Source: Desulfovibrio sp.
Lineage (GTDB): Bacteria; Desulfobacterota; Desulfovibrionia; Desulfovibrionales; Desulfovibrionaceae
Length of the DNA: 64,000 nt
Direction of reading: 5' to 3'
NCBI GenBank assembly: GCA_016208105.1
Contig: JACQYS010000019.1
Location: 326,494-390,493, forward strand
Shown here: positions 7,439 to 15,054 of the stretch, piece after piece
Layout of the letters: each line of letters starts with the position of its first letter
Position numbering within the stretch: position 1 is the first letter of the stretch
Notes under the pieces: generated by a model
Seen by the model: only the letters and a program-made list of their open reading frames with translations
The model's database searches: none
What the model was told of the DNA's origin: nothing
Translations under genes and position numbers: made by a program

Positions 7439-8644
7439 ATGCGACGCAAATTTCTCTTTCTGGTTGCCGACGGCATGGGCGGCTGGCCCGGCGAGTTGGA
7501 CGCAGCCACAGCCATGGAGGCAGCCAACACCCCCGAGATGGACGCCATGGCCCGTGAAGGCACCGTGGGGCTGGCACGTACGATCCCCCCGGGCATGCCC
7601 CCCGGCTCGGACGTTGCCAACATGGCCCTCCTGGGTTTCGATCCGACCAAGCACCATACCGGGCGTGGGCCCATCGAAGCCGCTGCCCAGGGTCTTAACT
7701 TGGCCGAGGACGACCTTGTCTGGCGCTGCAACCTGGTCACAGTCACCCGGTACGCTTCTGACGGCACCATGCTCGACTACTCGTCCGGGCATATAACAAC
7801 CGAAGCGTCGCGCCCCCTTGTCGAAGCCTTGGACGCCTACTGCGCCAAATGCTCCGACGATTTCGCCCCGTTCCGTTTTTTCACAGGCGTTCAGTACCGC
7901 CATCTGCTGGTACAGCGCGGCGCGGCCTCCCTGCCCGAGGCCGGGCTTCCCATCAGCCCGCCGCACGACATAACCGACCGCCCCATTGCCCAGGATATTG
8001 AGGCCTACCGCTCATCGCCGCTGCTCTGGAGCCTCACGCGCTGCGCGGCCCGCTTTCTGGAAAGCCCGGCCAACACCACCAAAGCCAACGCCATCTGGCC
8101 CTGGGGCCAGGGCAAGGCACTTAGTCTGCCAGGTTTCGAAAACGCCTTTGGGCTCAGGGGCGCGGTGATCTCCGCGGTAGACCTCATAAAGGGGCTGGGG
8201 CGCGCGGCCGGCATGACCGTTATCGACGTGGAAGGAGCCACCGGGCTTCTGGACACCAACTATGAAGGCAAGGTCCAGGCCGCCATCGACTTCCTCAAAG
8301 ATGGCGACTTCGCCTTCGTCCACCTGGAAGGCCCGGACGAATGCGGCCACGGCGGCGACGCGCAAGGCAAGGCGGAAGCCCTGGCCCGGTTCGATTCCAG
8401 GGTGGTCGCTCCCTTAAAGCAAGCCTTTCCGGACGCGGTGTTTCTTGTCACCTGCGACCACCTGACACCGGTGGCCAAGCGAACCCACGTGGACGATCCT
8501 GTACCCTTCGTGCTTTTCGGCCGGGGCATCGCCGCCAACGGGGCCCTTTCTTTCAGCGAGGCGCAGGCCCAGGCCACCGGCCTGTCCCTTGAACAAGGTC
8601 ATCTGCTGCTCGGATGGGCGCTCAAACAGGCGGGCTTTCAGTGA
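7439..8644 (+). CDS. apgM: Cofactor-independent phosphoglycerate mutase, archaeal type
   Basis: A 401-residue ApgM-type 2,3-bisphosphoglycerate-independent phosphoglycerate mutase, which interconverts 3- and 2-phosphoglycerate in glycolysis/gluconeogenesis. It belongs to the alkaline phosphatase superfamily: N-terminal metal motif FLFLVADGMGG, the nucleophile region PPGSDVANMALLGFDP with the catalytic Ser, the GRGPIEAA segment, and C-terminal metal ligands in HLEGPDECGHGG and LVTCDHLTPV. The length matches the family (about 400). The gene overlaps the next one by a GTGA junction, implying translational coupling with a thioesterase and then an amidohydrolase. Archaeal-type ApgM is common in Desulfovibrionales. 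Confidence 0.93.
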   Translation: MRRKFLFLVADGMGGWPGELDAATAMEAANTPEMDAMAREGTVGLARTIPPGMPPGSDVANMALLGFDPTKHHTGRGPIEAAAQGLNLAEDDLVWRCNLVTVTRYASDGTMLDYSSGHITTEASRPLVEALDAYCAKCSDDFAPFRFFTGVQYRHLLVQRGAASLPEAGLPISPPHDITDRPIAQDIEAYRSSPLLWSLTRCAARFLESPANTTKANAIWPWGQGKALSLPGFENAFGLRGAVISAVDLIKGLGRAAGMTVIDVEGATGLLDTNYEGKVQAAIDFLKDGDFAFVHLEGPDECGHGGDAQGKAEALARFDSRVVAPLKQAFPDAVFLVTCDHLTPVAKRTHVDDPVPFVLFGRGIAANGALSFSEAQAQATGLSLEQGHLLLGWALKQAGFQ

Positions 8645-9069
8645 TTCGCCCGGGCGAACAATTCCCGGAATACGACACCTGGTTCGAGCTGTTCGTATCC
8701 TATGGCGAAACGGACGCCATGGGCGTGGTGTACTACGGCAACTACCCCCACTGGTTCGAGCGGGCGCGCGGCCAGTTTTTGCGACAGCGAGGCCTGTCCT
8801 ATGCTGAAGTGGAACGCCGGGGGATCATGCTTCCGGTGCGGGAACTGGGGGTGCGGTACCTGGCCCCAGCGCGCTACGATGACAAGATCCTGGTTCACGC
8901 CGGCATAAGCCAGTGGGGCCGGGCCTCGGTAACCTTCGTCTACCAGGTGTTCGGACCGCCGGAGGGCACGAAGCTCCTCTGCCTGGGAAGCACCCAGCAC
9001 GCCTGCGTGGACGCTTCAGGACGGCCAACCGCCGTGCCGGCCTGGCTCAAGGAAATCTGCCAACAGTGA
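8641..9069 (+). CDS. Acyl-CoA thioesterase, YbgC/4HBT hot-dog family
   Basis: A 142-residue hot-dog thioesterase. The 4-hydroxybenzoyl-CoA thioesterase motif YGETDAMGVVYYGNYPHWFE places the catalytic Asp in DAMGVVY near residue 24. Family members hydrolyse acyl-CoA thioesters in the cytoplasm. The GTG start at 8641 is chosen because it overlaps the apgM stop codon (GTGA), matching the same coupling at the 3' end, where the next gene starts GTG at 9066 over this gene's TGA. A slightly longer start is possible but would overlap apgM more deeply. Confidence 0.88.
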   Translation: MIRPGEQFPEYDTWFELFVSYGETDAMGVVYYGNYPHWFERARGQFLRQRGLSYAEVERRGIMLPVRELGVRYLAPARYDDKILVHAGISQWGRASVTFVYQVFGPPEGTKLLCLGSTQHACVDASGRPTAVPAWLKEICQQ

Positions 9070-9857
9070 CGCTTGATATCCACACACACGCCTTCCACCC
9101 CAAGATCGCCGCAAAGGTCCTTGCCCAGTTGGAAGCCCACTACGGAATTTCGCCCCTTGGCTCAGGCTTGGTGGACGATTTGCTCTTCAGGCTTGATGCC
9201 GCCGGAATCGACCGCGCCGCGGTGCACGCCGCCGCCACAGCCCCGGCCCAAGTCATCCCGGCCAACAACTGGGCCATTGAGCTGGCTAGGACTCAACCGA
9301 GAATCATCCCATTCGGCACAATCCATCCCGGCTTCCCGGACTTCGAACCGGAACTGGACCGGCTGGAACGGGCGGGCATCAAGGGAATCAAGATCCATGC
9401 CGATTTCCAGGGTTTCAGGCTGGACGATCCGGCCCTTTTCCCGGTGCTTGAGGCCATCCGTGGCCGCTTCGTGACCCTGTTCCACGTGGGCGACCGCCTC
9501 CCCCCCGCCAAGAACCCCTCATGCCCGGCGAAGCTGGCCGCCATCCACCGGAACTTCCCGGGGCTCACCATCGTGGCCGCGCACCTGGGCGGCTATCTGC
9601 ATTGGTCCGAAGCCCTTGATCACCTGGCTGGCCTGGACATCTACCTGGATACATCGTCCAGCCTTCCTTTCATCGAGAATGGCCATCTCCTGGCCATACT
9701 GGACCGGCACCCCGCCGAGAGGGTGCTTTTCGGCAGCGACTACCCTTTGTTCGATCCTGGAGTTGAGCTCAGAAGGCTCATTTCGCGCCTGGACCTTTCC
9801 AGCGAGCGTTTGGAACTGATGCTCACCTCAGGGCACGCTCTTTTTGACCCGGCCTGA
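9066..9857 (+). CDS. Amidohydrolase-2 family metal-dependent hydrolase
   Basis: A 263-residue TIM-barrel amidohydrolase. Metal-binding features are visible in order: HTH in TLDIHTHAFHP (residues 6-8), HVGDRLPP for the strand-5 region, AAHLGGY for strand 6, and the final catalytic Asp in LFGSDYPLFDP. Amidohydrolase-2 members include decarboxylases and lactone hydrolases, so the reaction is not fixed by sequence. The GTG start overlaps the stop of the thioesterase gene (GTGA) and immediately gives the conserved DIHTH strand. It is the last gene of the apgM operon; no clear terminator is seen before the feo operon. Confidence 0.85.
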   Translation: MTLDIHTHAFHPKIAAKVLAQLEAHYGISPLGSGLVDDLLFRLDAAGIDRAAVHAAATAPAQVIPANNWAIELARTQPRIIPFGTIHPGFPDFEPELDRLERAGIKGIKIHADFQGFRLDDPALFPVLEAIRGRFVTLFHVGDRLPPAKNPSCPAKLAAIHRNFPGLTIVAAHLGGYLHWSEALDHLAGLDIYLDTSSSLPFIENGHLLAILDRHPAERVLFGSDYPLFDPGVELRRLISRLDLSSERLELMLTSGHALFDPA

Positions 9858-9957
9858 CCCCAGACAGTGTCGCCAAGCCCCACCCCGGAACAGACTGGAC
9901 ATCTCACCCTACTGAATCCCGGTACATCGTTCGACTTTCTTTCAGTCACGCGTTGAC

Positions 9958-9970
9958 ATTGATTATCAAT
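9958..9970. promoter_or_regulatory. Fur-box-like palindrome upstream of feoA
   Basis: ATTGAT-T-ATCAAT is a perfect 6-1-6 palindrome inside an AT-rich stretch 42 bases before the first feoA start. It resembles the 7-1-7 core of Fur boxes (TGATAAT-n-ATTATCA). Iron repression of the feo operon is the expected outcome. Confidence 0.55.
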
Positions 9971-10011
9971 TGCATTATCTAGGGCTCGTGACACGCAAAA
10001 AAGGCAAAACC

Positions 10012-10230
10012 ATGATCCCTCTGAACCAGTGCCCGCGCGGGAGCAAAGTGAAGATCGTCACGCTCTGCGAGGACACACGTTGTCGCTGCCGCCTGTGCGC
10101 CATGGGTCTTACGCCCGGGGTGGAGGCAGAGGTATGCGAGGGGGGAGAATGCTGCCGTCTGAACGTTCGCGGCAGCGTGGTGTGCCTTGGGGCCGGCCTG
10201 GCCGGTCACGTCATGGTTACGCCAGTCTGA
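10012..10230 (+). CDS. feoA: FeoA ferrous iron transport accessory protein (first copy)
   Basis: A 72-residue SH3-like FeoA protein (MIPLNQCPRGSKVKIVTL ... CRLCAMGLTPGVEAEV ... GHVMVTPV). FeoA assists FeoB in ferrous iron uptake at the inner membrane. This copy is unusually rich in Cys (eight residues, including CRCRLC and ECC), which most FeoA proteins are not; it may sense redox or bind metal. Start ATG 10012 is preceded by AAAAGGCAAAA. It is the first gene of the feo operon, under a Fur-box-like palindrome, and 18 bases precede the next gene. Confidence 0.9.
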   Translation: MIPLNQCPRGSKVKIVTLCEDTRCRCRLCAMGLTPGVEAEVCEGGECCRLNVRGSVVCLGAGLAGHVMVTPV

Positions 10231-10248
10231 TTCAAGGAGTGCCTTCCA

Positions 10249-10437
10249 ATGCTTGAGAAAATTGTCGTGGCCGCCCTGGTGGTCCTGGCCGGAATCTATC
10301 TGACTCGCCGTTTTCTTCGTAAAGGCGCTTCCCCATGCGGCTGTTCTTCATCAGGTTGCTCCAGCTCCAGTTGCTGCGGAGGTGGCCAGGGTGAAATCAA
10401 GCCCATGCACGAATGCGGTTGCAGCCGGAAACAGTAA
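10249..10437 (+). CDS. FeoB-associated Cys-rich membrane protein
   Basis: A 62-residue protein with one N-terminal membrane helix (MLEKIVVAALVVLAGIYL) followed by a Cys/Ser-rich tail (CGCSS, CSSSSCCGGG, CGCSRKQ), typical of the small FeoB-associated Cys-rich proteins found in Feo operons of deltaproteobacteria and Firmicutes. The function is unproven; a role in delivering or sensing ferrous iron at FeoB is often assumed. It has a good AAGGAG site upstream. The next gene follows after 50 bases that contain a second Fur-box-like palindrome. Confidence 0.85.
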   Translation: MLEKIVVAALVVLAGIYLTRRFLRKGASPCGCSSSGCSSSSCCGGGQGEIKPMHECGCSRKQ

Positions 10438-10457
10438 GCTTTTTTTAATCCTTCCAA

Positions 10458-10474
10458 TTGATAATGAATATCAA
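10458..10474. promoter_or_regulatory. Second, internal Fur-box-like palindrome
   Basis: TTGATA-ATGAA-TATCAA is a perfect 6-5-6 palindrome within AT-rich sequence, 13 bases before the second feoA start. Its place inside the operon suggests a second iron-controlled promoter for feoA2-feoB. Confidence 0.5.
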
Positions 10475-10487
10475 CATCGGAGACGGA

Positions 10488-10736
10488 ATGCCTACGCCAC
10501 GCTCGATTCGCCACCTCAAGGTCGGCGAGAAGGCTCAAATCGACCGTATAACTGCTGAGGGAGAACTTGGCCGGCGCATCAGGGACATGGGGTTGGTGCC
10601 AGGTGCGGAAGTTGAGGTTGTGGGCAGGGCCCCCCTCAAGGACCCCGTGGCCATTCGCCTGAAAGGATTCACCTTGTCCTTGCGCAACAACGAAGCTGAC
10701 TTCATTTTGATATCGCCTCCGGAGGCCCAGTCGTGA
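10488..10736 (+). CDS. feoA: FeoA ferrous iron transport accessory protein (second copy)
   Basis: An 82-residue FeoA of the ordinary, Cys-free type: LKVGEKAQIDRITAEGELGRRI then RDMGLVPGAEVEVVGRAP and a C-terminal strand FILISPP. The start ATG 10488 follows a GGAGACGG site; a TTG further upstream would run through the palindrome and is rejected. It overlaps feoB by four bases (GTGA), so FeoA2 and FeoB are likely made in step. Two FeoA proteins per operon are common in Desulfovibrio, where they are thought to act together on the FeoB cytoplasmic domain. Confidence 0.92.
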   Translation: MPTPRSIRHLKVGEKAQIDRITAEGELGRRIRDMGLVPGAEVEVVGRAPLKDPVAIRLKGFTLSLRNNEADFILISPPEAQS

Positions 10737-13099
10737 CCCATCTCGATACCCACAAGACAATCGAAGCCAAACCCGGCAAAACCAGCAAGGACGTTATTAG
10801 TTCCTACACCGTGGCCCTGGCCGGGAACCCAAACTCCGGAAAATCCACGCTTTTTAACGCCCTCACCGGCGCCCGGGCCCATGTGGGCAACTATCCCGGC
10901 ATAACCGTGGAGAAAAAGGTCGGCCAGGTTCGCGCAGGGGACGCCATGCTCGAAGTGGTGGACCTTCCCGGAACGTATTCCCTCACCGCCTATTCCGCTG
11001 AAGAGCTTGTCGCGCGAGACTTCCTGGTGGACGAACGCCCCCAGGCCGTTGTGGACGTGGTTAACGCTGGTGCCTTGGAGCGCAACCTCTACTTGGCCGT
11101 ACAGCTTCTGGAACTCGGCTGTCCGGTGGTGCTGGGCCTCAATATGATGGACGAGGCCCGCAAGATGGGCCTTAGGGTCGACTCCAAACGCCTGAGTAAG
11201 CTCTTGGGCTGCCCCGTGGTGGAACTGGTAGCCCGGGTGGGCATGGGTGTTGGCGAACTCGGCCGGGCAGCCGCCGGACTCGCCGCCGAGCGTCAGGGGA
11301 GCTGGAAACCCATGGACATCTCCTATGGCCCGGACCTTGATCCGGCCCTGGCCGAGATGACCACCAAGATCATGAGCAAGTCGCTGCTTACGGCCCGTTA
11401 CCCCGCTCGCTGGGTCGCCCTCAAATACCTGGAGGGCGACGACCAGGTGAAGGAACAGGGACGCCTCGCCGATCCCGAGCTTGCCTCCTGGCTCGAGGCC
11501 AGGGCGCAGGAAGTGGCTGACCATCTCCGCGCCACCTTGGGCACCTACCCTGAAGCCGTGGTGGCCGACTACCGCTATGGCTTCATTGCCTCCATTCTCA
11601 AGGGAGGCGTGGTCACCCGGGACGACCTGGGCGAGCGTATCGCCGTGTCGGACAAGATAGATCTTGTCCTCACCCACAAATTGCTCGGCCCCATCCTCAT
11701 GCTCGGGGTCTTGTACTTAGTATACCAGATCACATTCACATTGGGGAAATTCCCCATGGAGTGGCTCCAGGCTTTCTTCGCCTGGGGTGGCAAGGCCGTG
11801 GAGGCCGGGCTTCCGGACGGCCTGTTGCGGTCGCTCCTGGTGGACGGCATCATCGCTGGCGTGGGCGGCGTCATGGGGTTCGTGCCCCTGGTCATGCTGA
11901 TCTTTCTGCTCATCGCCTTCCTGGAGGACTCCGGCTACATGGCCCGCATCGCCTACATGCTGGACCGGGTCTTCCGTATCTTTGGATTGCACGGCTGCTC
12001 GGTGATGCCCTTCATCATCTCCGGAGGCATCGCCGGTGGTTGCGCCGTGCCCGGGGTCATGGCCAGCCGGACGCTCAGAAGCCCCAAAGAGCGCATAGCA
12101 ACCATACTCACAGCCCCGTTCATGACCTGCGGCGCCAAGCTGCCGGTGTTTATCCTATTAACGAGCGTATTCTTCCCGGAAAAACAAGCCCAGGCCATGT
12201 TCGCCATGACGCTTCTGGGCTGGGCCATGGCTTTGTGCGTCTCCTGGCTGGTGCGCTCCACCGTGGTGAAGGGTGAATCAACCCCCTTTGTCATGGAGCT
12301 GCCCCCGTACCGGCTCCCCACCTGGAGGGGCCTTGGCATCCACACCTGGGAGCGGACCTGGCAGTACATCAAAAAGGCCGGTTCCATGATCCTGGCCGTG
12401 TCCATCGTGGTCTGGGCGGCCATGACCTTCCCCGGCCCGTCCGAAGACAAAACCGCCGCTTTCGAAGCGCAGAAGGCAGAAATCACCGCCAAGATCGAAG
12501 CTCTCGAAGCGGCCGAAGCCAAACCGGAGGCCCCCGCTTCCGAACCTGAGCCGGATGCGGCCAAGGACGGCAACACCAAGCAAGAGATGGCCGGAGACCC
12601 GGAAAAGACAGCCACGCCCAGCGCGGAGGCCGATGAGAACTCGCTTGAGGCGCTCAAGGCCAAACTGGAGGATCTGAACAAAGCCCAGGCCGCCGGCGCC
12701 CTGGCATCGTCCCTGGCCGGCAGGATGGGAATTGCCCTGGAGCCGGTGTCCAAATGGGCCGGATTCGACTGGCGCACCAACATCGCCCTGGTGGGCGGTT
12801 TCGCGGCCAAGGAAGTCATCATTTCCACCCTGGGCACTGCGTACTCACTTGGCAAGGTGGACAAGGAAGACACCGCGCCCCTGGCCGAGATGCTCTCCGC
12901 CGAAGGGCTCAGCATCTCCGCTGGCCTGGCGCTCATGGTGTTCATCCTGCTCTACTCGCCGTGTTTCCCCACAGTTGTGGCCATAGGCAAGGAGACAGGC
13001 TCCTGGAAATGGTCGGCTTTCGCCATAACCTTCAACACCGTTCTCGCCTTCCTGCTGGCCTCTGCCATCTTCCAGGCCGGCACAAAACTGTTCCACTAG
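10733..13099 (+). CDS. feoB: FeoB ferrous iron transporter with an acidic insertion
   Basis: A 788-residue inner-membrane Fe(II) transporter. The N-terminal G domain has GNPNSGKST (residues 31-39), YPGITVE, DLPGTYSL and the guanine-specificity NMMD motif; a helical GDI-like spacer follows to about 270; the membrane core starts near 310 and shows the Cys-containing gate segments GGCAVPGV and MTCGAKLP. Between the core and the last helices lies an extra stretch of about 90 residues (roughly 568-660) rich in Glu, Ala, Lys and Pro, bounded by coiled-coil-like KAEITAKIEALEAAEAK and LEALKAKLEDLNK. Many FeoB proteins have a shorter linker there. The GTG start overlaps feoA2. A strong terminator follows. 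Confidence 0.95.
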   Translation: MTHLDTHKTIEAKPGKTSKDVISSYTVALAGNPNSGKSTLFNALTGARAHVGNYPGITVEKKVGQVRAGDAMLEVVDLPGTYSLTAYSAEELVARDFLVDERPQAVVDVVNAGALERNLYLAVQLLELGCPVVLGLNMMDEARKMGLRVDSKRLSKLLGCPVVELVARVGMGVGELGRAAAGLAAERQGSWKPMDISYGPDLDPALAEMTTKIMSKSLLTARYPARWVALKYLEGDDQVKEQGRLADPELASWLEARAQEVADHLRATLGTYPEAVVADYRYGFIASILKGGVVTRDDLGERIAVSDKIDLVLTHKLLGPILMLGVLYLVYQITFTLGKFPMEWLQAFFAWGGKAVEAGLPDGLLRSLLVDGIIAGVGGVMGFVPLVMLIFLLIAFLEDSGYMARIAYMLDRVFRIFGLHGCSVMPFIISGGIAGGCAVPGVMASRTLRSPKERIATILTAPFMTCGAKLPVFILLTSVFFPEKQAQAMFAMTLLGWAMALCVSWLVRSTVVKGESTPFVMELPPYRLPTWRGLGIHTWERTWQYIKKAGSMILAVSIVVWAAMTFPGPSEDKTAAFEAQKAEITAKIEALEAAEAKPEAPASEPEPDAAKDGNTKQEMAGDPEKTATPSAEADENSLEALKAKLEDLNKAQAAGALASSLAGRMGIALEPVSKWAGFDWRTNIALVGGFAAKEVIISTLGTAYSLGKVDKEDTAPLAEMLSAEGLSISAGLALMVFILLYSPCFPTVVAIGKETGSWKWSAFAITFNTVLAFLLASAIFQAGTKLFH

Positions 13100-13128
13100 G
13101 AACCATACAGCCCCCTCCCACCCCACCT

Positions 13129-13161
13129 GACAGCCCGGCCGTGCCGGGCTGTCCGCGTTTT
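13129..13161 (+). terminator. Terminator of feo operon
   Basis: A perfect 11-bp GC-rich stem (GACAGCCCGGC / GCCGGGCTGTC) with a CGT loop is followed by a short T-rich tail. Confidence 0.8.
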
Positions 13162-13536
13162 CAGCCAGTTCCGGGAGATTTCGAGAGCAGCGTAACCACA
13201 TGGCGTACCCACGTCTCTAGAGGGTGTAGCCCAAAAAACGGATGGCGCGAACTGCCAGCGTTTTCTGTCCCGAATCGCCCAGGGTGGATGAGCCAGTTAG
13301 AGCGGTAACCATGTTCGGGACACATGCAAACCCCGGCTTTGGGTAAAGGAAACACCTTTCGAAGTTCCGGCTTATTCAAACCGGAACCAGACATTGGCGG
13401 AAAAGATGAACTCGGATATGTTTACAGGAGAGAATTTGCTGTGCATTCCATGGCGCACGCCGTACCCTTCGGCTTTGTCGGAGGCAACGCAGGCGGCGTA
13501 GTACGCAGGCAGCCGTCTGGGGGAGGGGAGTCCCCC
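13162..13536 (+). other. Long structured leader of the sigma factor operon
   Basis: No gene is convincing in these 375 bases. Inverted repeats are dense: TGTCCCGAA at 13266-13274 with TTCGGGACA at 13314-13322, a small AAAGG/CCTTT hairpin near 13345-13359, GTTCCGG at 13364-13370 with CCGGAAC at 13381-13387, and a final hairpin on the ribosome-binding site (separate entry). The pattern suggests a long structured 5' leader rather than spacer DNA. I could not match it to a known riboswitch. Confidence 0.4.
13519..13536 (+). promoter_or_regulatory. Hairpin covering the ribosome-binding site of the sigma factor gene
   Basis: GGGGGA-GGGGAG-TCCCCC forms a 6-bp stem with a 6-base loop directly before the ATG at 13537. 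The purine-rich GGAGGGGAG that should act as Shine-Dalgarno lies in the stem and loop, so folding would limit translation. Confidence 0.5.
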
Positions 13537-14172
13537 ATGATTGGCGTAAAAAGCATGAACCAGAGCAAGCGAGCGCAAAGCAAAGACGCCGAGGACGACG
13601 CCAAGACCATAAGGAAGGTTCTGGACGGCGACACGCAGGCCTTTTCGGTACTGGTCAAGCGCCATCAGGACTACCTGTTCGCCCTGCTTCGCCGGCACTT
13701 GCCCGTGTCGGAGGTGGCTGAAGCGGCCCAGGACTCCTTTGTGAAGGCTTTCGAGAAGCTTCACCAACTGCGCGTCCCGGAGTCTTTCCGAGCCTGGCTG
13801 TCGTCACTGGCGCTTAGAAGGGCCATTCGCTATTGGCGCGACGTGTCCGGCAGGCGTGAGGTCTCCATGGACATCGGCGGCCAGGACGACCACGATTGGC
13901 TGGAAGCCTTCATGTCCGAGGACTCCTGGCACCGCCACGACGAACTCGTCCGCAAGCGCGAGGCCAGCTCCGTGGTTACCTGGCTGCTCGGGCACGTGAA
14001 ACCGGAAGACCGCATTGCGCTTGGTCTCTTTTACGCCGGGGATCACGAGATAACGGAAATCGCTGAAATGCTCGGCTGGAGCGTGGAGAAAGTGAAGGTT
14101 CGCTTGCACCGGGCTCGCAAGCTCATGGCCAAGGTCATGCAGGACGAATCTCGTCGAGGGGGAGAGTTATGA
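13537..14172 (+). CDS. ECF-type RNA polymerase sigma factor
   Basis: A 211-residue sigma-70 family protein of ECF type. Region 2 spans about residues 30-100 (VLDGDTQAFSVLVKRHQDYL, FALLRRHLPVSEVAEAAQD, SFVKAFEKL), and region 4 about 140-200 with the DNA-binding helix-turn-helix ITEIAEMLGWSVEKVKVRLH. Start 13537 is preferred because a GGAGGGG sequence lies upstream; ATG 13555 is an alternative. The next gene overlaps by ATGA and encodes a small membrane protein, so this is a classical sigma/anti-sigma arrangement, followed by a Spy-like periplasmic protein. Similar layouts respond to metals or envelope damage, but the signal here is unknown. Confidence 0.88.
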   Translation: MIGVKSMNQSKRAQSKDAEDDAKTIRKVLDGDTQAFSVLVKRHQDYLFALLRRHLPVSEVAEAAQDSFVKAFEKLHQLRVPESFRAWLSSLALRRAIRYWRDVSGRREVSMDIGGQDDHDWLEAFMSEDSWHRHDELVRKREASSVVTWLLGHVKPEDRIALGLFYAGDHEITEIAEMLGWSVEKVKVRLHRARKLMAKVMQDESRRGGEL

Positions 14173-14468
14173 ACGAGGACAAGGTATACCAAAAGCTGGA
14201 CAGGCTGCTCTCGGGGGTATTTGCTCCCCTGGAAGGCGCGGCCGCACCGGGATTCGAGGCCCGGGTCATGGCCAGGATAATGGAAACGCGGCGCGAGCAG
14301 TCGTTCTGGGACTTTCTGCGCGAGGCGGCCAGCCCCATTCTCGTCTCCGGCTGGGCCACTGCCGCGCTGCTGGCTTTCGTGGCCTTGAAAGGCCTGGGGG
14401 AAAGCAGGGACATTGCCCTCGCCGCCCTCGTTAACGGCGATGCTGTGTCGCGCTGGCTTGTACTGTAG
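14169..14468 (+). CDS. Small membrane protein, putative anti-sigma factor
   Basis: A 99-residue protein with a charged N-terminal cytoplasmic part (MNEDKVYQKLDRLLSGVFAP, FEARVMARIMETRREQ) and one membrane helix near residues 58-75 (ILVSGWATAALLAFVAL). It overlaps the sigma factor gene by four bases (ATGA). Size, topology and position fit an anti-sigma factor of the CnrY or short zinc-finger-less type. No HxxxCxxC zinc motif is present. The assignment is by context, as the sequence itself matches no family I recognise. Confidence 0.6.
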   Translation: MNEDKVYQKLDRLLSGVFAPLEGAAAPGFEARVMARIMETRREQSFWDFLREAASPILVSGWATAALLAFVALKGLGESRDIALAALVNGDAVSRWLVL

Positions 14469-14476
14469 GAGGAGGC

Positions 14477-14932
14477 ATGACCAGGAGCAAAGGATGGCTC
14501 ATCGCCATTGCCATTTTTCTCACCGGAGCCGTGGTGGGCGCACTGGGGCTGGATGCCTGGCGCATGCTGCGCGGGGGACCGTTCGGCAAGGTTGAACGCC
14601 TGGGCCCGGCCGGCTTCATCATGGAGCATCTTAGCCGGGAGCTGGGGCTCACCCCCGAGCAACAGTCAAAGATTCGCCCAGTTGTCGATGAGATGGTCGT
14701 CAAGATGGATGAGACCCGCAAACCGTGCATCCAGGAAGATGAAATCCTGTTCGAGCAATACCAATCGAGGATTCATGGAATGCTCCTGCCTGAGCAGGCC
14801 AAACGGCACGACGATCTCCTCGAACGCTTACGGAAATTCCGCAAATTCGGCCCTCCCCCAGGGCCACCGCCAGTACCGCCCTCGCTGTTCGGCCCTCCCC
14901 CAGGGCCGCCACCGGGACCGCCTTCGAACTAA
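14477..14932 (+). CDS. Periplasmic Spy/CnrX/ZraP-like protein with proline-rich tail
   Basis: A 151-residue protein with an N-terminal signal anchor (WLIAIAIFLTGAVVGALGL) and a periplasmic helical part like the LTXXQ/heavy-metal resistance family: FIMEHLSRELGLTPEQQSKI and the helix HGMLLPEQAKRHDDLLERL. It ends in an unusual tandem tail: FGPPPGPPPVPPSL followed by FGPPPGPPPGPPSN, a nearly exact repeat at the DNA level too. In CnrYXH-type systems a periplasmic protein of this fold senses metal and controls the anti-sigma factor; the gene order sigma, membrane protein, periplasmic sensor is compatible with this. Good GGAGGAGG site upstream. A terminator follows. Confidence 0.7.
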   Translation: MTRSKGWLIAIAIFLTGAVVGALGLDAWRMLRGGPFGKVERLGPAGFIMEHLSRELGLTPEQQSKIRPVVDEMVVKMDETRKPCIQEDEILFEQYQSRIHGMLLPEQAKRHDDLLERLRKFRKFGPPPGPPPVPPSLFGPPPGPPPGPPSN

Positions 14933-14974
14933 GTCTCCTCCCCTGCGGGCCTTTCCCAGGGAGGCTCGCAAACG

Positions 14975-15008
14975 AAAGGCCTCACGTGTCCATGCGTGGG
15001 GCCTTTTT
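14975..15008 (+). terminator. Terminator of sigma factor operon
   Basis: A 12-bp stem (AAAGGCCTCACG / CGTGGGGCCTTT, one G-T pair) with an 8-base loop is followed by a T run. Confidence 0.8.
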
Positions 15009-15054
15009 GGCGTTCAGACGCCGAATCTGTAAGGAAAACGGGTCGCAGGAAGAC

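Noticed and set aside
10535-11677. A 380-codon frame on the minus strand across feoA2-feoB
   Set aside because: Antisense to well-recognised FeoA and FeoB coding regions; a shadow of their codon bias.
13266-13322. A tRNA-like stretch with a D-arm resemblance (GAGCCAGTTAGAGCGG) between perfect 9-bp arms
   Set aside because: No complete cloverleaf can be drawn: anticodon and T arms are missing, so it is treated as part of the structured leader.
13162-13536. A c-di-GMP (GEMM) or cobalamin riboswitch in the sigma factor leader
   Set aside because: Some stretches (GGCAGCCG) look similar, but the conserved cores are missing. Reported only as structured leader.
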